64,000 bases of DNA from a bacterium (GTDB lineage: Bacteria; Verrucomicrobiota; Verrucomicrobiia; Limisphaerales; J093). Of this stretch, positions 46,523 through 56,457 are shown one piece after another (position 1 is the stretch's first letter; each line of letters starts with the position of its first letter). Under the pieces are notes generated by a model. That model did no database searches. It saw nothing but the letters and a program-made list of their open reading frames with translations, and was not told the DNA's origin. The position numbers and the translations under genes were made by a program. Where the stretch lies: contig JAKANS010000007.1 of the NCBI GenBank assembly GCA_021823625.1, forward strand, positions 1 to 64,000, given 5' to 3'.

Positions 46523-48201
46523 TTTCTGCAATGAACACACGCCGTTCTCGCACATACCAAGACACCATTACGCAGGAGTTCGCCTTTCTGAAGGCGACCG
46601 CGAAACTGGAGGACCTTTTCGCGAAGGGACTGGACCTCCCCGCCAGCGCCGGCATGGTCGTGCCGCTGGCGAAGCTGCATGCCGACGATCCGGATCTGCC
46701 CGGGGAGATTGCCGCGTGGAATGCGGCCGGCAGTTCGCCGCTGCCGGGTGCGGCGACAGAGCCCGCCGCGGCCAAGGCCTGGTTCGAATCGCTACTTGCC
46801 GCCGCGGATCGGTTGGGTTTCCTCGTGCTCGACAAGCATGGCCGCCGGACCGGGATCATAGCCTTCACTCGCGGCTTCGGAGACAATCTGGAGTTGGAGT
46901 TGGGCGTTGTCGCTGGCCATTCTGGGCTGGCGGAAGCGGTGAATGCTGTCTGCCGTTGGGCGGCGAACACACTCTGGCCAGAGTGCATCATTGTCCGCGC
47001 CGGAGCTCCAAGCGAGTTTTTAACCGGTGCCGGCTTCTTCTTGGGCGAACGTGGCACTCTGGTATTCCGTCCCGGCGCCGGGAAGGCGGGTCAGACGACC
47101 ATCCTCACCGCGGGGCCAAGCATCTCCGCCCGCGAGGCGAGTTACGCCCACCAGGCCACCAAGTATGGTTGGAACCACCAGTGGAATCGCTACCTCGCCG
47201 CGTTCGAGAAGCAATGCGCGGAGTACATCGGTGTGCCCCACGCCATCGCCACGTCTAGTTGCACCGGCGCACTGCACATCGCGCTGGCGGCGCTGGGCAT
47301 TGGGCCGGGAGACGAGGTCATCGTCCCGGACACCACGTGGGTGGCGACCGCCAACGCGGTGCTTTACGTCGGCGCGACGCCGGTGTTCGCCGACATTGAC
47401 CTCGACAGTTGGTGCCTCGATCCGGCGTCGTTCGAGGCCCAAATTACCTCCCGCACCAAGGCCGTCATGCCAGTCCATTTGTACGGGCATCCCTGCGACA
47501 TGGACCCCATCCTGGCCATCGCGCGCCAGCACGGCTTGTTCGTTGTGGAGGATGCCGCACCTTCGATCGGAGCCGAATACAAAGGAAGGCGGACCGGTTC
47601 GTTTGGCGACTTTGCGTGCTTCAGTTTTCAGGGAGCGAAACTCGCGGTGACCGGCGAAGGCGGCATGTTGCTGACGCGCGATCCGAAGCTTCATGAAAAG
47701 GCCTATTCGATTTGGGACCAGGGCAGGAAGCCAGGCACATTCTGGATCCAATCCAACGGCGTGAAGTACAAGATGGCCAACCCGCTCGCTGCCATCGGGC
47801 TGGGCCAGTTGGAGCGGAACGACGCGATGGTCGAAGCCAAGCGCCGGGTTTTCTCCTGGTATGCGGAGGGTCTCGCCGGTGTGCCGCACATTGTTCTCAA
47901 TCGGGAGCAATCCTGGGCGCGCAGCATTTACTGGATGAGCAGCCTCCGGCTCGACGAGGCGGCGCCGGCCACGCGCGACGAATTGCGCGACCAGCTCAGG
48001 AAACGGAACGTGGACACGCGCTCCGTCTTCCCGGCCATCTCGCAATACCCGATCTGGCCGCTGAAACAATCACCCGCACCCGTGGCCCGGCGCGTGGGCG
48101 ACCAGGCCATCAACCTGCCCAGTGGCGTCTGCCTGACCCGCGACGAGGTGGACTACGTCTGCTGCTGCATCCGCCAAGTGCTCGCGGGCAAGGCCGCCTG
48201 A
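46519..48201 (+). CDS. Two-domain protein: uncharacterised (GNAT-like?) N-terminal domain plus DegT/DnrJ aminotransferase
   Basis: N-term about 190 aa RLGFLVLDKHGRRTGIIAFTRGFGDNLELELGVVAGHSG...; C-term ATSSCTGALHIALAALGIGPGDEVIVPDTTW...FSFQGAKLAVTGEGGMLLT. Confidence 0.88.
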   Translation: MISAMNTRRSRTYQDTITQEFAFLKATAKLEDLFAKGLDLPASAGMVVPLAKLHADDPDLPGEIAAWNAAGSSPLPGAATEPAAAKAWFESLLAAADRLGFLVLDKHGRRTGIIAFTRGFGDNLELELGVVAGHSGLAEAVNAVCRWAANTLWPECIIVRAGAPSEFLTGAGFFLGERGTLVFRPGAGKAGQTTILTAGPSISAREASYAHQATKYGWNHQWNRYLAAFEKQCAEYIGVPHAIATSSCTGALHIALAALGIGPGDEVIVPDTTWVATANAVLYVGATPVFADIDLDSWCLDPASFEAQITSRTKAVMPVHLYGHPCDMDPILAIARQHGLFVVEDAAPSIGAEYKGRRTGSFGDFACFSFQGAKLAVTGEGGMLLTRDPKLHEKAYSIWDQGRKPGTFWIQSNGVKYKMANPLAAIGLGQLERNDAMVEAKRRVFSWYAEGLAGVPHIVLNREQSWARSIYWMSSLRLDEAAPATRDELRDQLRKRNVDTRSVFPAISQYPIWPLKQSPAPVARRVGDQAINLPSGVCLTRDEVDYVCCCIRQVLAGKAA

Positions 48202-49017
48202 ATGGACCGAATGTCCAGCGTCGAACTGGCCCGCCAGGCGCGCTGTCATGCGCTGCAGATGGTGGCGCGCGCCCGCGCCTCCCACGTCGGCGGCGCCCTT
48301 TCGATGGCCGACCTGCTGGGGGTGCTTTACACCGACATCCTCCGCTTCCGGCCCGACGATCCCGCCTGGCCGGAGCGCGATCGATTCCTGCTGAGCAAAG
48401 GACACTCCTGCACCTCGCTCTACGCGACGTTGGCCCTGCGCGGGTGCTTTCCCGTCGCCGAACTCGAAACTTACGGGGCCGATGGCTCGCGGCTCATGTC
48501 GCACATCAGCCACAAGGTGCCCGGCGTCGAATTCTCCACGGGTTCCTTGGGCCATGCGCTGCCATTTGGTCTGGGCATGGCACTGGCCGCCCGGCGCCGC
48601 GGGCTGTCCCACCGCGTGTTTGTCCTCGTCAGCGATGGCGAACTTGATGAAGGCTCGAACTGGGAGGCGCTCCTCCTGGCGCCGCAACATCGGCTGGACA
48701 ACCTGGTGGTGCTCGTGGATTACAACAAAATCCAGAGTCTCGGCTCGGTGGCCGAGGTGGCTGAACTCGGGCCTCTCGTGGAAAAACTCCGCGCCTTCCG
48801 CTGGGCGGTGCGCGAGCTCGACGGCCACAACCATGACGAAATCCGCGCCGCTCTGGACACGTTGCCGTGGGAACGCGGCCGGCCAAACTGCCTGGTGGCC
48901 CACACCGTCAAAGGCAAGGGCGTGGAATTCATGGAGAACCGCCTTGAATGGCATTACCGGTCGCCGGACGCGACGCAACTGGCAGCCGCGTTAGCCGGGC
49001 TGGGAGGGGCCCCGTGA
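48202..49017 (+). CDS. Transketolase N-terminal subunit (ThDP-binding)
   Basis: SHVGGALSMADLLGVLYTDILRFRPDDPAWPERDRFLLSKGHSCTSLYATLALRG...VLVSDGELDEGSNWEALLLAPQHRLDNLVVLVDYNKIQSLG. Confidence 0.94.
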   Translation: MDRMSSVELARQARCHALQMVARARASHVGGALSMADLLGVLYTDILRFRPDDPAWPERDRFLLSKGHSCTSLYATLALRGCFPVAELETYGADGSRLMSHISHKVPGVEFSTGSLGHALPFGLGMALAARRRGLSHRVFVLVSDGELDEGSNWEALLLAPQHRLDNLVVLVDYNKIQSLGSVAEVAELGPLVEKLRAFRWAVRELDGHNHDEIRAALDTLPWERGRPNCLVAHTVKGKGVEFMENRLEWHYRSPDATQLAAALAGLGGAP

Positions 49018-49916
49018 GAACCGCCTTCATCCGAGAACTCATCGCGCAGGCGCGCGAGCATCCGGATATTTTTCTCGTCGTCGGCGACCTGGGTTATTCC
49101 GTGGTTGAGCCGTTTGCACAGGAATTTCCTGACCGGTTTCTCAACGCGGGCGTGGCCGAACAAAACATGACGGGCGTCGCCGCCGGCCTGGCGTCCGAAG
49201 GCTACCACGTCTTCACCTACTCGATCGCGAATTTTCCGACGCTGCGTTGCCTCGAGCAAATTCGCAACGACATCTGTTACCACGGCGTGCCGGTGACCGT
49301 GGTTTCGGTGGGGGCTGGCTTGTCTTATGGCAATCTCGGCTATTCGCATCACGCCGTCCAGGACCTGGGCATCCTCCGCACGTTTGGCGAGTTGACGATT
49401 CACTCGCCCGCCGATCCCGGTGAGGCCCGCGAATCTGTGCGCTGGCTGACCCGCAATCCCGGTCCCTCCTATCTGCGCCTGGGCAAGGCGGGCGAGCCTG
49501 ACCTGTATCCGGCACAGCCGCTTGGCCCGCGCCCCAACGTGGTCCATCCGGGAACCGCCGATGTCGCGATTGCCGCGACCGGTTCCGTGCTTAAATGCGC
49601 GTTGGAAGCCGCGGCGTTCCTGCGATGTGACGGTCTGGATCCGGCGGTGCTTTCCTGTCCTTGGCTCCAACCGCTGGGCACTGAGTTTGCCGCCGTTTTC
49701 CAGGCGTATCGCCGCGTCCTGACCGTCGAGGAACACGTGGCCAGCGGCGGCTTGGGCTCGCTCATGAAGGAGTTGCTGCCGCGTTCGGTGGCGGTGGAGA
49801 GCCTGACGATTCCGCTCCCGGTCACACGCATGGTTGGCTCCCAGTCGTTTCTTCGCCGCGAGGCGGGGCTGGACGGCCCGGCGATTGCCGCGGCCTTGAA
49901 GCGCTTGGCGACCTGA
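49014..49916 (+). CDS. Transketolase C-terminal subunit
   Basis: GTG start overlapping preceding stop; FLVVGDLGYSVVEPFAQEFPDRFLNAGVAEQNMTGVAAGLASEGYHVFTYSIANFPTLRCLEQIRNDICYH. Confidence 0.94.
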   Translation: MRTAFIRELIAQAREHPDIFLVVGDLGYSVVEPFAQEFPDRFLNAGVAEQNMTGVAAGLASEGYHVFTYSIANFPTLRCLEQIRNDICYHGVPVTVVSVGAGLSYGNLGYSHHAVQDLGILRTFGELTIHSPADPGEARESVRWLTRNPGPSYLRLGKAGEPDLYPAQPLGPRPNVVHPGTADVAIAATGSVLKCALEAAAFLRCDGLDPAVLSCPWLQPLGTEFAAVFQAYRRVLTVEEHVASGGLGSLMKELLPRSVAVESLTIPLPVTRMVGSQSFLRREAGLDGPAIAAALKRLAT

Positions 49917-51253
49917 TGCAAGCCCTGATCCAGCGGGCGCGGACCTGGGTGGGATTGGATCGAGCCATCCTTTTCAACCTGGTGGGGCGGGTCTGGTCCC
50001 TCCTCTCCGGGCCGGTCACCCTGTTCCTGGTTGGCACCCGGCTCAGCGAGTCGGAAATAGGCCTCTTCTACAATTTCTTCGGCATTCTCAGTCTCCAGGT
50101 CTTCCTTGAACTGGGGCTCGGCCAGTGCCTCGTGCAGTTTGCCAGCCACGAGTTCGCGCATCTGCGCTTCCGGGCGGATGGCACGTTGGAAGGCGAGGCG
50201 TCCGCGCGGGACCGATTGCTGGCCATGGCCCGGCTGGCGCTCAACTGGTATGCCGTCCTGGCCGGGTTGTTGATCCTCCTGGTCGGAGGGGGCGGTCATT
50301 GGTTCCTGTCCCGACAGGCACTGGGCGGTGCGGTTTGGGTGGGGCCCTGGTGGGCGCTGATCGTGGTGGCGGCCTTCAATCTGATGACGCAACCGCTGTG
50401 GTTCATGTTGGAAGGCTGCAACCAGGTGGTCTTCGTCAATGGCTATCGTACGTTCGCGCAAATCGCGACCGGGCTGGCGATGTGGACCACCATTCTTCTG
50501 GGCGGGCGGCTGGCAGCAAACGCTTCGGGGATGGCTGGGGCCGTCGTGGTGAGCCTGAGCCTGTTATTGATCCAGCGCCGCTCCTTCCTTCGCCAGGTTT
50601 TGGGCCATTCGGCCCGCGGAGCCACGGCACTGCTTCGCGAAATATGGCCTTTCCAATGGCGCATGGCGCTGAGTTCCGCCAGTGGATACCTGATTTTCAG
50701 CCTGTTCACGCCTGCCATCACCTGGCTCTACGGCCTGGAGGTCGGCGGCCGGATGGGCATGACCTGGCAACTGGCGAGCGCCTTGAGCATGGCCGCATCG
50801 GCTTGGGTGAGCACGAAGGCGCCCCGTTACGGCATGCTGATCAGCCAGCGGCGGTTTGCCGAATTGGACGCGCTCGCCCGCCAGGTCATGATCCGGGTGG
50901 TGTCGCTCGGCGTGATCGGTGCTGTGGTCATGGTGGCGGGGGTGGCCTGGCTCAAGGCGCATTTCGCCTTTGGGCAGCGCTTCCTGGACCTGCCCTCGGT
51001 GGCCTTCCTGGCGCTCGCCACCGTGTCGAACCTGGTCATGGTTTCCCAGGCCTTCTACCTCCGGGCGCACAAGCGGGAACCGTTTGTCTGGACGGCGGTC
51101 GCCGACGGCCTCCTCGTCGCCCTCGGCGTGGCCACCTTGGGTCGCGCTTATGGACCGCGCGGCGCCTGCCTGGCCTACGCGATCATTCAGACCGCGCTGC
51201 TCCCTTTCTCGACGCTGATTTTCCGCACCTGCCGGTGCCGGTGGCACGCTTAG
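49916..51253 (+). CDS. Polysaccharide flippase (Wzx-like)
   Basis: 445 aa polytopic; LFNLVGRVWSLLSGPVTLFLVGTRLSESEIGLFYNFFGILSLQVFLELGLG. Confidence 0.85.
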   Translation: MQALIQRARTWVGLDRAILFNLVGRVWSLLSGPVTLFLVGTRLSESEIGLFYNFFGILSLQVFLELGLGQCLVQFASHEFAHLRFRADGTLEGEASARDRLLAMARLALNWYAVLAGLLILLVGGGGHWFLSRQALGGAVWVGPWWALIVVAAFNLMTQPLWFMLEGCNQVVFVNGYRTFAQIATGLAMWTTILLGGRLAANASGMAGAVVVSLSLLLIQRRSFLRQVLGHSARGATALLREIWPFQWRMALSSASGYLIFSLFTPAITWLYGLEVGGRMGMTWQLASALSMAASAWVSTKAPRYGMLISQRRFAELDALARQVMIRVVSLGVIGAVVMVAGVAWLKAHFAFGQRFLDLPSVAFLALATVSNLVMVSQAFYLRAHKREPFVWTAVADGLLVALGVATLGRAYGPRGACLAYAIIQTALLPFSTLIFRTCRCRWHA

Positions 51254-51345
51254 AGCGATCTTTGCGGGTACGCACCGATTCAGGGAAGCCAAGGCTGAAC
51301 TGGCGTCGGCAAACGCGGAGAGTCTGTCTGAGAAACAGCCGGGTT

Positions 51346-51704
51346 GTGCCTGAAATCACGGTCATCGTGCCAACCGTCACCGGCCCGGAGATGCTGCGCA
51401 CAGCTCTCCAGACGGTGGCCCGGCAATCCGCGCGAGATTGGATCGAATGCGTCATTGTGTCTGAAAACGGTGGCGGCAACAGTTCCTCGTCAAGCTGAAG
51501 CTCCCGCACCTATGCTTTCATTGTCTCCGCGTGACGCATGTGAATCGGGTCCGGCGAGTCGGGATCCCTAGGGAGGCGGTCATGCGATTGGCAAATCACG
51601 CCTCGGAGTTGGTCCATCGGATCTACCAGCGGGAGCGCGTCGAGGGCGTCGTCAAGTGGCGGGATGCCATGCGCTTTCCCCGTTGGCATGTGGCGTCAAA
51701 GTGA
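51346..51704 (+). pseudogene. Glycosyltransferase family 2 remnant, frame-broken
   Basis: VPEITVIVPTVTGPEMLRTALQTVARQSARDWIECVIVSENGGGNSSSSS* is a GT2 N-terminus ending after about 50 aa; a second frame continues FLVKLKLPHL...ELVHRIYQRERVEGVVKWRDAMRFPRWHVASK* to 51704. Confidence 0.6.
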
Positions 51705-51801
51705 CCAGGGGCGATTCGACGGAATTTGCTCGTGCCGGCAGTGGTTCTCGAACGATTATTGAGCAGTCACCCGGCGAGAACCAGAACCGCTGACCAAGCC
51801 T

Positions 51802-54543
51802 ATGTTCAAGCGCATTGCCCTGCACCCTGTCATTCCACACCTGAGGGCCTGGTGCCTAGGACTGGCGTTCGGGCTCGGCGTGGCCGCTTCCGGTCTGGCT
51901 GAGGATACCAACCTCGTCTTCAACGGCTCGTTTGAATCCAGCCGACCCAGCTCAGACGCGCCCGACGGCTGGTCGGCGGCCGGCAACCCCGCCGTGAAGC
52001 AGCGGTTGGTCTTGGACGCCGGTCGCGACGGCCAGCCCTGTGCCAAGCTTGAATGCACCGAGTTTGCCGGCGACGGACCCGATTTCCACGCGATGATCTG
52101 TCAGTCCGGCCACGTGAGCGTGCGCCGTGGCCAGTGGTATCGGCTGGCGTTTTGGGCGAAAGGGCAAGGCATCAAAGGCGGCGCGGTCGAAGTGGCGCTC
52201 AACAACACCGATCCATGGGAGAATGCCGGCCTGGCCGACGCGTTCCGGACTGGCGCACGCTGGGAGCGGTTCGAGATGCTTTTTCGAGCCGACCGCGATT
52301 TACCTGCCGCCACGAGCCGGCTCCAGTTCTGGTTCAAGGACACCGGCACGCTCTGGCTCGACGACGTGGAACTCACCGAGTCGGCGGAAGGCCAGCAGTG
52401 GTTCCCGCAAATCGTCACCGCGGGGGTGAAGAACTTCGTGCCGAACAGCAGCTTCGAGTGCGGCCCGGCGGGCTGGGGCAGCTACACTTGGGGGCTGGGT
52501 GGCTGGGCGGGAAATCTGTACCGGCTCGAAGGGGAACTCGACGGGGCCGTCGCCCAGCACGGCCAGCATTCGCTGAAGATCGCGCTCAACCCGGCGACGC
52601 TGCCGGTGTTCTGGTTCGATTACTACGAGCCGGTTCGCCAGCCGGTCCGCCGCGTGCTCGTGGCCAATCGCGGCTGGTTCCGCGTGAAACCCGGCGAGCG
52701 ACTCACGCTGTCCGCCTTCCTGCGCGCCGACGCCGACGCGGTGACTGCGCAACTCGCCGCCGTGGAACCCGGTGAGCCCGTCGATCGAAAGGCCGTGACC
52801 GTCGGCCGCGACTGGACGCGGCAGGAATTCAGCTTCGTCCCGTCGCAGCCGTTTGTGTTCATCGCGGTGGGCCTGGATCTGGAGGCTTCCCGACTCGACG
52901 CGGCGACCCTCTGGGTGGATGCGATCCAGTTGGAACGCGGCGCGCAGGCCACGGCCTACCAACCGCGACAGCCTGTCGAGTCGTTTCTCGAAACCGGCCA
53001 GGTGGGCAACATCTTCACAAACGCGGCGCAAGGCGCCGCGTTCACGGTGCGCGCCTTCAACGACACGGACGCGCCGGCGGAGGTCCGGGGTCAATTCGCG
53101 TTGACGAACTTCTTCGACCAACGCGCCTTCACGAGTGAGCCAGAGATGAAGCTCGCGGCGCACGCCAGCGGCAGCCTCGCCTTGCGGAATGTGGTTCCGA
53201 ATCGGCTCGGCTTCTTCCAGGCAAGCTGGGCCGCGGGCACGGGCGCCAACTCGCTCCGCTGCGCGATCGTCGAACCCGCCGATCCGCTGCTGGCCGATTC
53301 GCCGCTGGGTTTCAATCACGCCTACTCATGGGACTTTCTCGTCCGCCTGGCGCGGGAAGCCGGCATCGTCTGGTGGCGCGATTGGTCGGCCAAGTGGCAG
53401 ACCGTCGAACCGGAGAAAGGCCGGTTCGACTGGGCGGTTGCGGACCCGCAAATCCAGCGGGTGCTCGCGCTCAATAGCCAGGTGGAAGTGCTGCTGCCAT
53501 TCCCGTCCACCACGTGGTCCACTTCCGCACGTGCCGAGGAAGTGGCGCAAGCGGCCGGCGCCGACAGTTACCTCCGCACGCGGCTGCCGCTGGCCTGTGC
53601 CCCGAAGGACTTGAGCGACTTCGGCCGCTATGCCGCCGAAACCGTCCGCCACTATCGCCGCGAGTCACCGCGGAGCGTCACGCATTTCCAGATCCTCAAC
53701 GAGCCGGTCTATACCGATTACGCGTTGCCGCAGAAGTTCGGCTACACGCTGGACGATTACCTGCGGCTGGTGGAGGTCGCGTACCGCGCGATCAAGGCGG
53801 CCGATCCGCAGGCGGTGGTCGTCGGGGGCCTCAGCGCGAACCTGGAATCCGGCTGGACCCGCGACTTCGTGAAGCGGGGCGGGCTCCAGTTCGTGGATGT
53901 GTTCGACCTTCACAACTACGATCCTGCCCGGCCCGCCGAGAGTTTTGAAGACGCGTTCCGTTCGCTCGAAGACCTCATGCGCGCCCACGGCGGCCCCAAG
54001 CCGGTGTGGATCACCGAATGGGGCTGCTACGCCGACGACGATCCGCCCTGCGTCCCGGTGGCGGTCGGGGACGCGACGATGAATCGCTGCCGCTGGCCCA
54101 GCGAGCGCGCGGCCACCGAGCACATCGTGAAATTCACCGCGGTGGCCTTCGCCCACGGCGTGCGGAAGATCTTCTTCCACGCCGGCACCTGCGGGCCGAT
54201 CAACGGGGTGGACGCGGGCGGAGTACTGTTCGAGTATGGCGGGGCACCGCGGCGGATGTACGCCGGCGTCGCCGCGCTGACGAAGCTGCTGGGCGTGCCG
54301 GAAGCCTGCGAGCGCATCGTGAACCGCGATGGCACCAGCGCCTACTGCTTCCGGACCGGCGGCCGGACACTTGCCCTCGCCTGGCGGACCGGCGAAGGGA
54401 GCAAACCGCTGAAACCCGTTGAGGGCATCACCGTGCGCGACCTCATGGGCAACCCGATCGAGGTGAACGCCGCTGTCTTGAGCGAAACGCCGATCTACCT
54501 GCTCGGCACCAGCGCGGACGGGGTGGAACGCGCTCTGCCGTGA
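51802..54543 (+). CDS. Secreted glycoside-hydrolase-like protein with CBM-like N-terminal modules (GH39/GH5-like TIM barrel)
   Basis: Signal peptide; LVFNGSFESSRP...WYRLAFWAKGQG...TGTLWLDDVELTE; WWRDWSAKWQTVEPEKGRFDW; THFQILNEPVYTDY (acid/base NEP); PVWITEWGCYADDDP. Confidence 0.8.
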   Translation: MFKRIALHPVIPHLRAWCLGLAFGLGVAASGLAEDTNLVFNGSFESSRPSSDAPDGWSAAGNPAVKQRLVLDAGRDGQPCAKLECTEFAGDGPDFHAMICQSGHVSVRRGQWYRLAFWAKGQGIKGGAVEVALNNTDPWENAGLADAFRTGARWERFEMLFRADRDLPAATSRLQFWFKDTGTLWLDDVELTESAEGQQWFPQIVTAGVKNFVPNSSFECGPAGWGSYTWGLGGWAGNLYRLEGELDGAVAQHGQHSLKIALNPATLPVFWFDYYEPVRQPVRRVLVANRGWFRVKPGERLTLSAFLRADADAVTAQLAAVEPGEPVDRKAVTVGRDWTRQEFSFVPSQPFVFIAVGLDLEASRLDAATLWVDAIQLERGAQATAYQPRQPVESFLETGQVGNIFTNAAQGAAFTVRAFNDTDAPAEVRGQFALTNFFDQRAFTSEPEMKLAAHASGSLALRNVVPNRLGFFQASWAAGTGANSLRCAIVEPADPLLADSPLGFNHAYSWDFLVRLAREAGIVWWRDWSAKWQTVEPEKGRFDWAVADPQIQRVLALNSQVEVLLPFPSTTWSTSARAEEVAQAAGADSYLRTRLPLACAPKDLSDFGRYAAETVRHYRRESPRSVTHFQILNEPVYTDYALPQKFGYTLDDYLRLVEVAYRAIKAADPQAVVVGGLSANLESGWTRDFVKRGGLQFVDVFDLHNYDPARPAESFEDAFRSLEDLMRAHGGPKPVWITEWGCYADDDPPCVPVAVGDATMNRCRWPSERAATEHIVKFTAVAFAHGVRKIFFHAGTCGPINGVDAGGVLFEYGGAPRRMYAGVAALTKLLGVPEACERIVNRDGTSAYCFRTGGRTLALAWRTGEGSKPLKPVEGITVRDLMGNPIEVNAAVLSETPIYLLGTSADGVERALP

Positions 54544-54551
54544 TCCCAATC

Positions 54552-56066
54552 ATGAAAAACGTTTTTGCCAAACGCTGGTCCGCGATTCCAGTTGCGCTGC
54601 TCGCGTTCTGCGTGCCGGTAGGCCACCCAGCGCAGGGCGCCGCGCCCGTGACGACCTGGGCTGCGCCGCCGGGCGAGACGCTATGCGAGGACTACGCGCT
54701 CCGGGTCAACGGACAGCCGGTGCCGGTTTACTCCTGCCGGGTGTCGGCCGTGCCGTTCGACCAGGTGTGGCCCGGATACCAACGCCCCGCCGACCAGACT
54801 GAGCTCGCGGGGTTCGCCCAGTGGGGCATGTCAGGCCCGGTGTCGGTGGAGATCACCTCGCAGCGGCCGTTCACCAACGTCGTCGTCCGGCCGGGCTCGC
54901 GCGAGGTCCGTCCCACCGTGAGCGGTCGGGCCATCACGTTCGCCCTCGCGAAGTCCGGGCAGGTGACCGTCGAACTGGACGGTCCGCATCACGCGCTGCA
55001 CCTGTTCGCCGATCCGCCGGAAGTCGGCGCCCCCAGGGGCGACGAAGCCGGGGTGCGGTACTTTGGACCGGGCGTTCATCGGCCGGGCAAGATCCAGCTT
55101 AAGAGCGGTGAGACGCTCTACCTCGCCGGCGGAGCGGTGGTCTATACCGCGGTCGAGGCGCGCGGGGCGACGGGCGTGCGGATTCTGGGCCGCGGGGTCA
55201 TCGATACGAGCGAGTACGACCGGGACAAAGGCGGCGGCTGTATCCGGTTGACCGACTGTTCGGACGTTAAGATTGAAGGCGTGATCCTGCGCGACCCGGA
55301 CGTCTGGTGTCTCAGCGCGTTCGGCTGCCGGAACCTCGAGATCGCCAACGTCAAGCTCGTCGGACTGTGGCGCTACAACGCCGACGGCATCGACATCTGT
55401 AACAGCCAGCACGTCGTCATCCGCAACTCCTTCGTGCGCGCTTTCGACGACGCCATCGTACTCAAGGGGTTGAACTGGGGTAAGGGCGGCTTCCAGGAGA
55501 GGCCGGTGCGAAACGTGCGCGTTCACGACCTGGTGGTGTGGTGTGACTGGGGCCGGGCGCTGGAAATCGGGGCCGAGACGTCAGCGCCCGAGATTGCCGA
55601 CGTTCGGTTCCAGGACTGCGACATCATCCGGACGACGCACATTGCCATGGACATCCAGTGCGGCGACCGGGCGCTGGTTCGCGACATCCGGTATGAGAAC
55701 ATCCGGGTCGAGATCGACGACGTCTGTCCCGCTCCGCGCATGCAGGGCAGCCGCGACGAGCGGTACGTGGAGAACCCCCACGATAAGTACCTGCCGAATC
55801 TGCTGGTGATCGTGATCGGCCAGAACCCCTACTCGCAGGATGCCGAGCGCGGCAACGTCCGCGACGTCGCCTACTCCGACGTGTCCGTCACAGGGAAACG
55901 CGCTCCACGATCCTGCTTCAACGGTCTCGACTCCCAGCACACGGTCCAGCGGGTCACCATTGACAACCTGCGGCTGAGCGGCAAGCCCGCAAACAGTGCG
56001 GCTGACGCCAACCTGTCGGTGGGCAAGTACGTGAGCGACGTTCTTTTCGGCAAGGCCGCGGAGTAA
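54552..56066 (+). CDS. GH28-like right-handed beta-helix glycoside hydrolase
   Basis: LYLAGGAVVYTAVEARGATGVRILGRGVIDTSEYDRD...WRYNADGIDICNSQHVVIRNSFVRAFDDAIVLKG. Confidence 0.82.
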   Translation: MKNVFAKRWSAIPVALLAFCVPVGHPAQGAAPVTTWAAPPGETLCEDYALRVNGQPVPVYSCRVSAVPFDQVWPGYQRPADQTELAGFAQWGMSGPVSVEITSQRPFTNVVVRPGSREVRPTVSGRAITFALAKSGQVTVELDGPHHALHLFADPPEVGAPRGDEAGVRYFGPGVHRPGKIQLKSGETLYLAGGAVVYTAVEARGATGVRILGRGVIDTSEYDRDKGGGCIRLTDCSDVKIEGVILRDPDVWCLSAFGCRNLEIANVKLVGLWRYNADGIDICNSQHVVIRNSFVRAFDDAIVLKGLNWGKGGFQERPVRNVRVHDLVVWCDWGRALEIGAETSAPEIADVRFQDCDIIRTTHIAMDIQCGDRALVRDIRYENIRVEIDDVCPAPRMQGSRDERYVENPHDKYLPNLLVIVIGQNPYSQDAERGNVRDVAYSDVSVTGKRAPRSCFNGLDSQHTVQRVTIDNLRLSGKPANSAADANLSVGKYVSDVLFGKAAE

Positions 56067-56203
56067 CGGCCGCGGCGCTGACGGCCGCCCTGCCGTCTGC
56101 CCAGCCCGGCGGCGGGACTGCGTCCCTCTTGTCATCGAGTTCGGTGAATGCGACGAGGGCTTGAGGAACGGGTAAGGTGCTTCTTCGACGTGCATGATGG
56201 GTA

Positions 56204-56457
56204 TCAGCCATAGTGGGGAATCTCCAACTTGCCAGCCACAAAGTAGAGCATGGCGATCTGATACTCGGCGGAATGTAGATGTTGAGCTTCTCGACGACTT
56301 TGACCTCGAAGTGCGCCCAAGGCAGGTCATCGCAGACCACGTCCGGCGAGTCCGGTGAGCCGCTCAACTGCTGCCCGCGCCGCGCCCGGTAACCGTTCGC
56401 CCGCAACTCGTCGCGCCGCTGGCACTCGCCCCTGGCTCCCTTTGCCCGGCTGTTCAT
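56204..56457 (-). pseudogene. Phage-type PDDEXK endonuclease remnant (frame-disrupted)
   Basis: MNSRAKGARGECQRRDELRANGYRARRGQQLSGSPDSPDVVCDDLPWAHFEVKVVEKLNIYIPP, then frame lost; another frame reads SAEYQIAMLYFVAGKLEIPHYG*. Confidence 0.55.
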
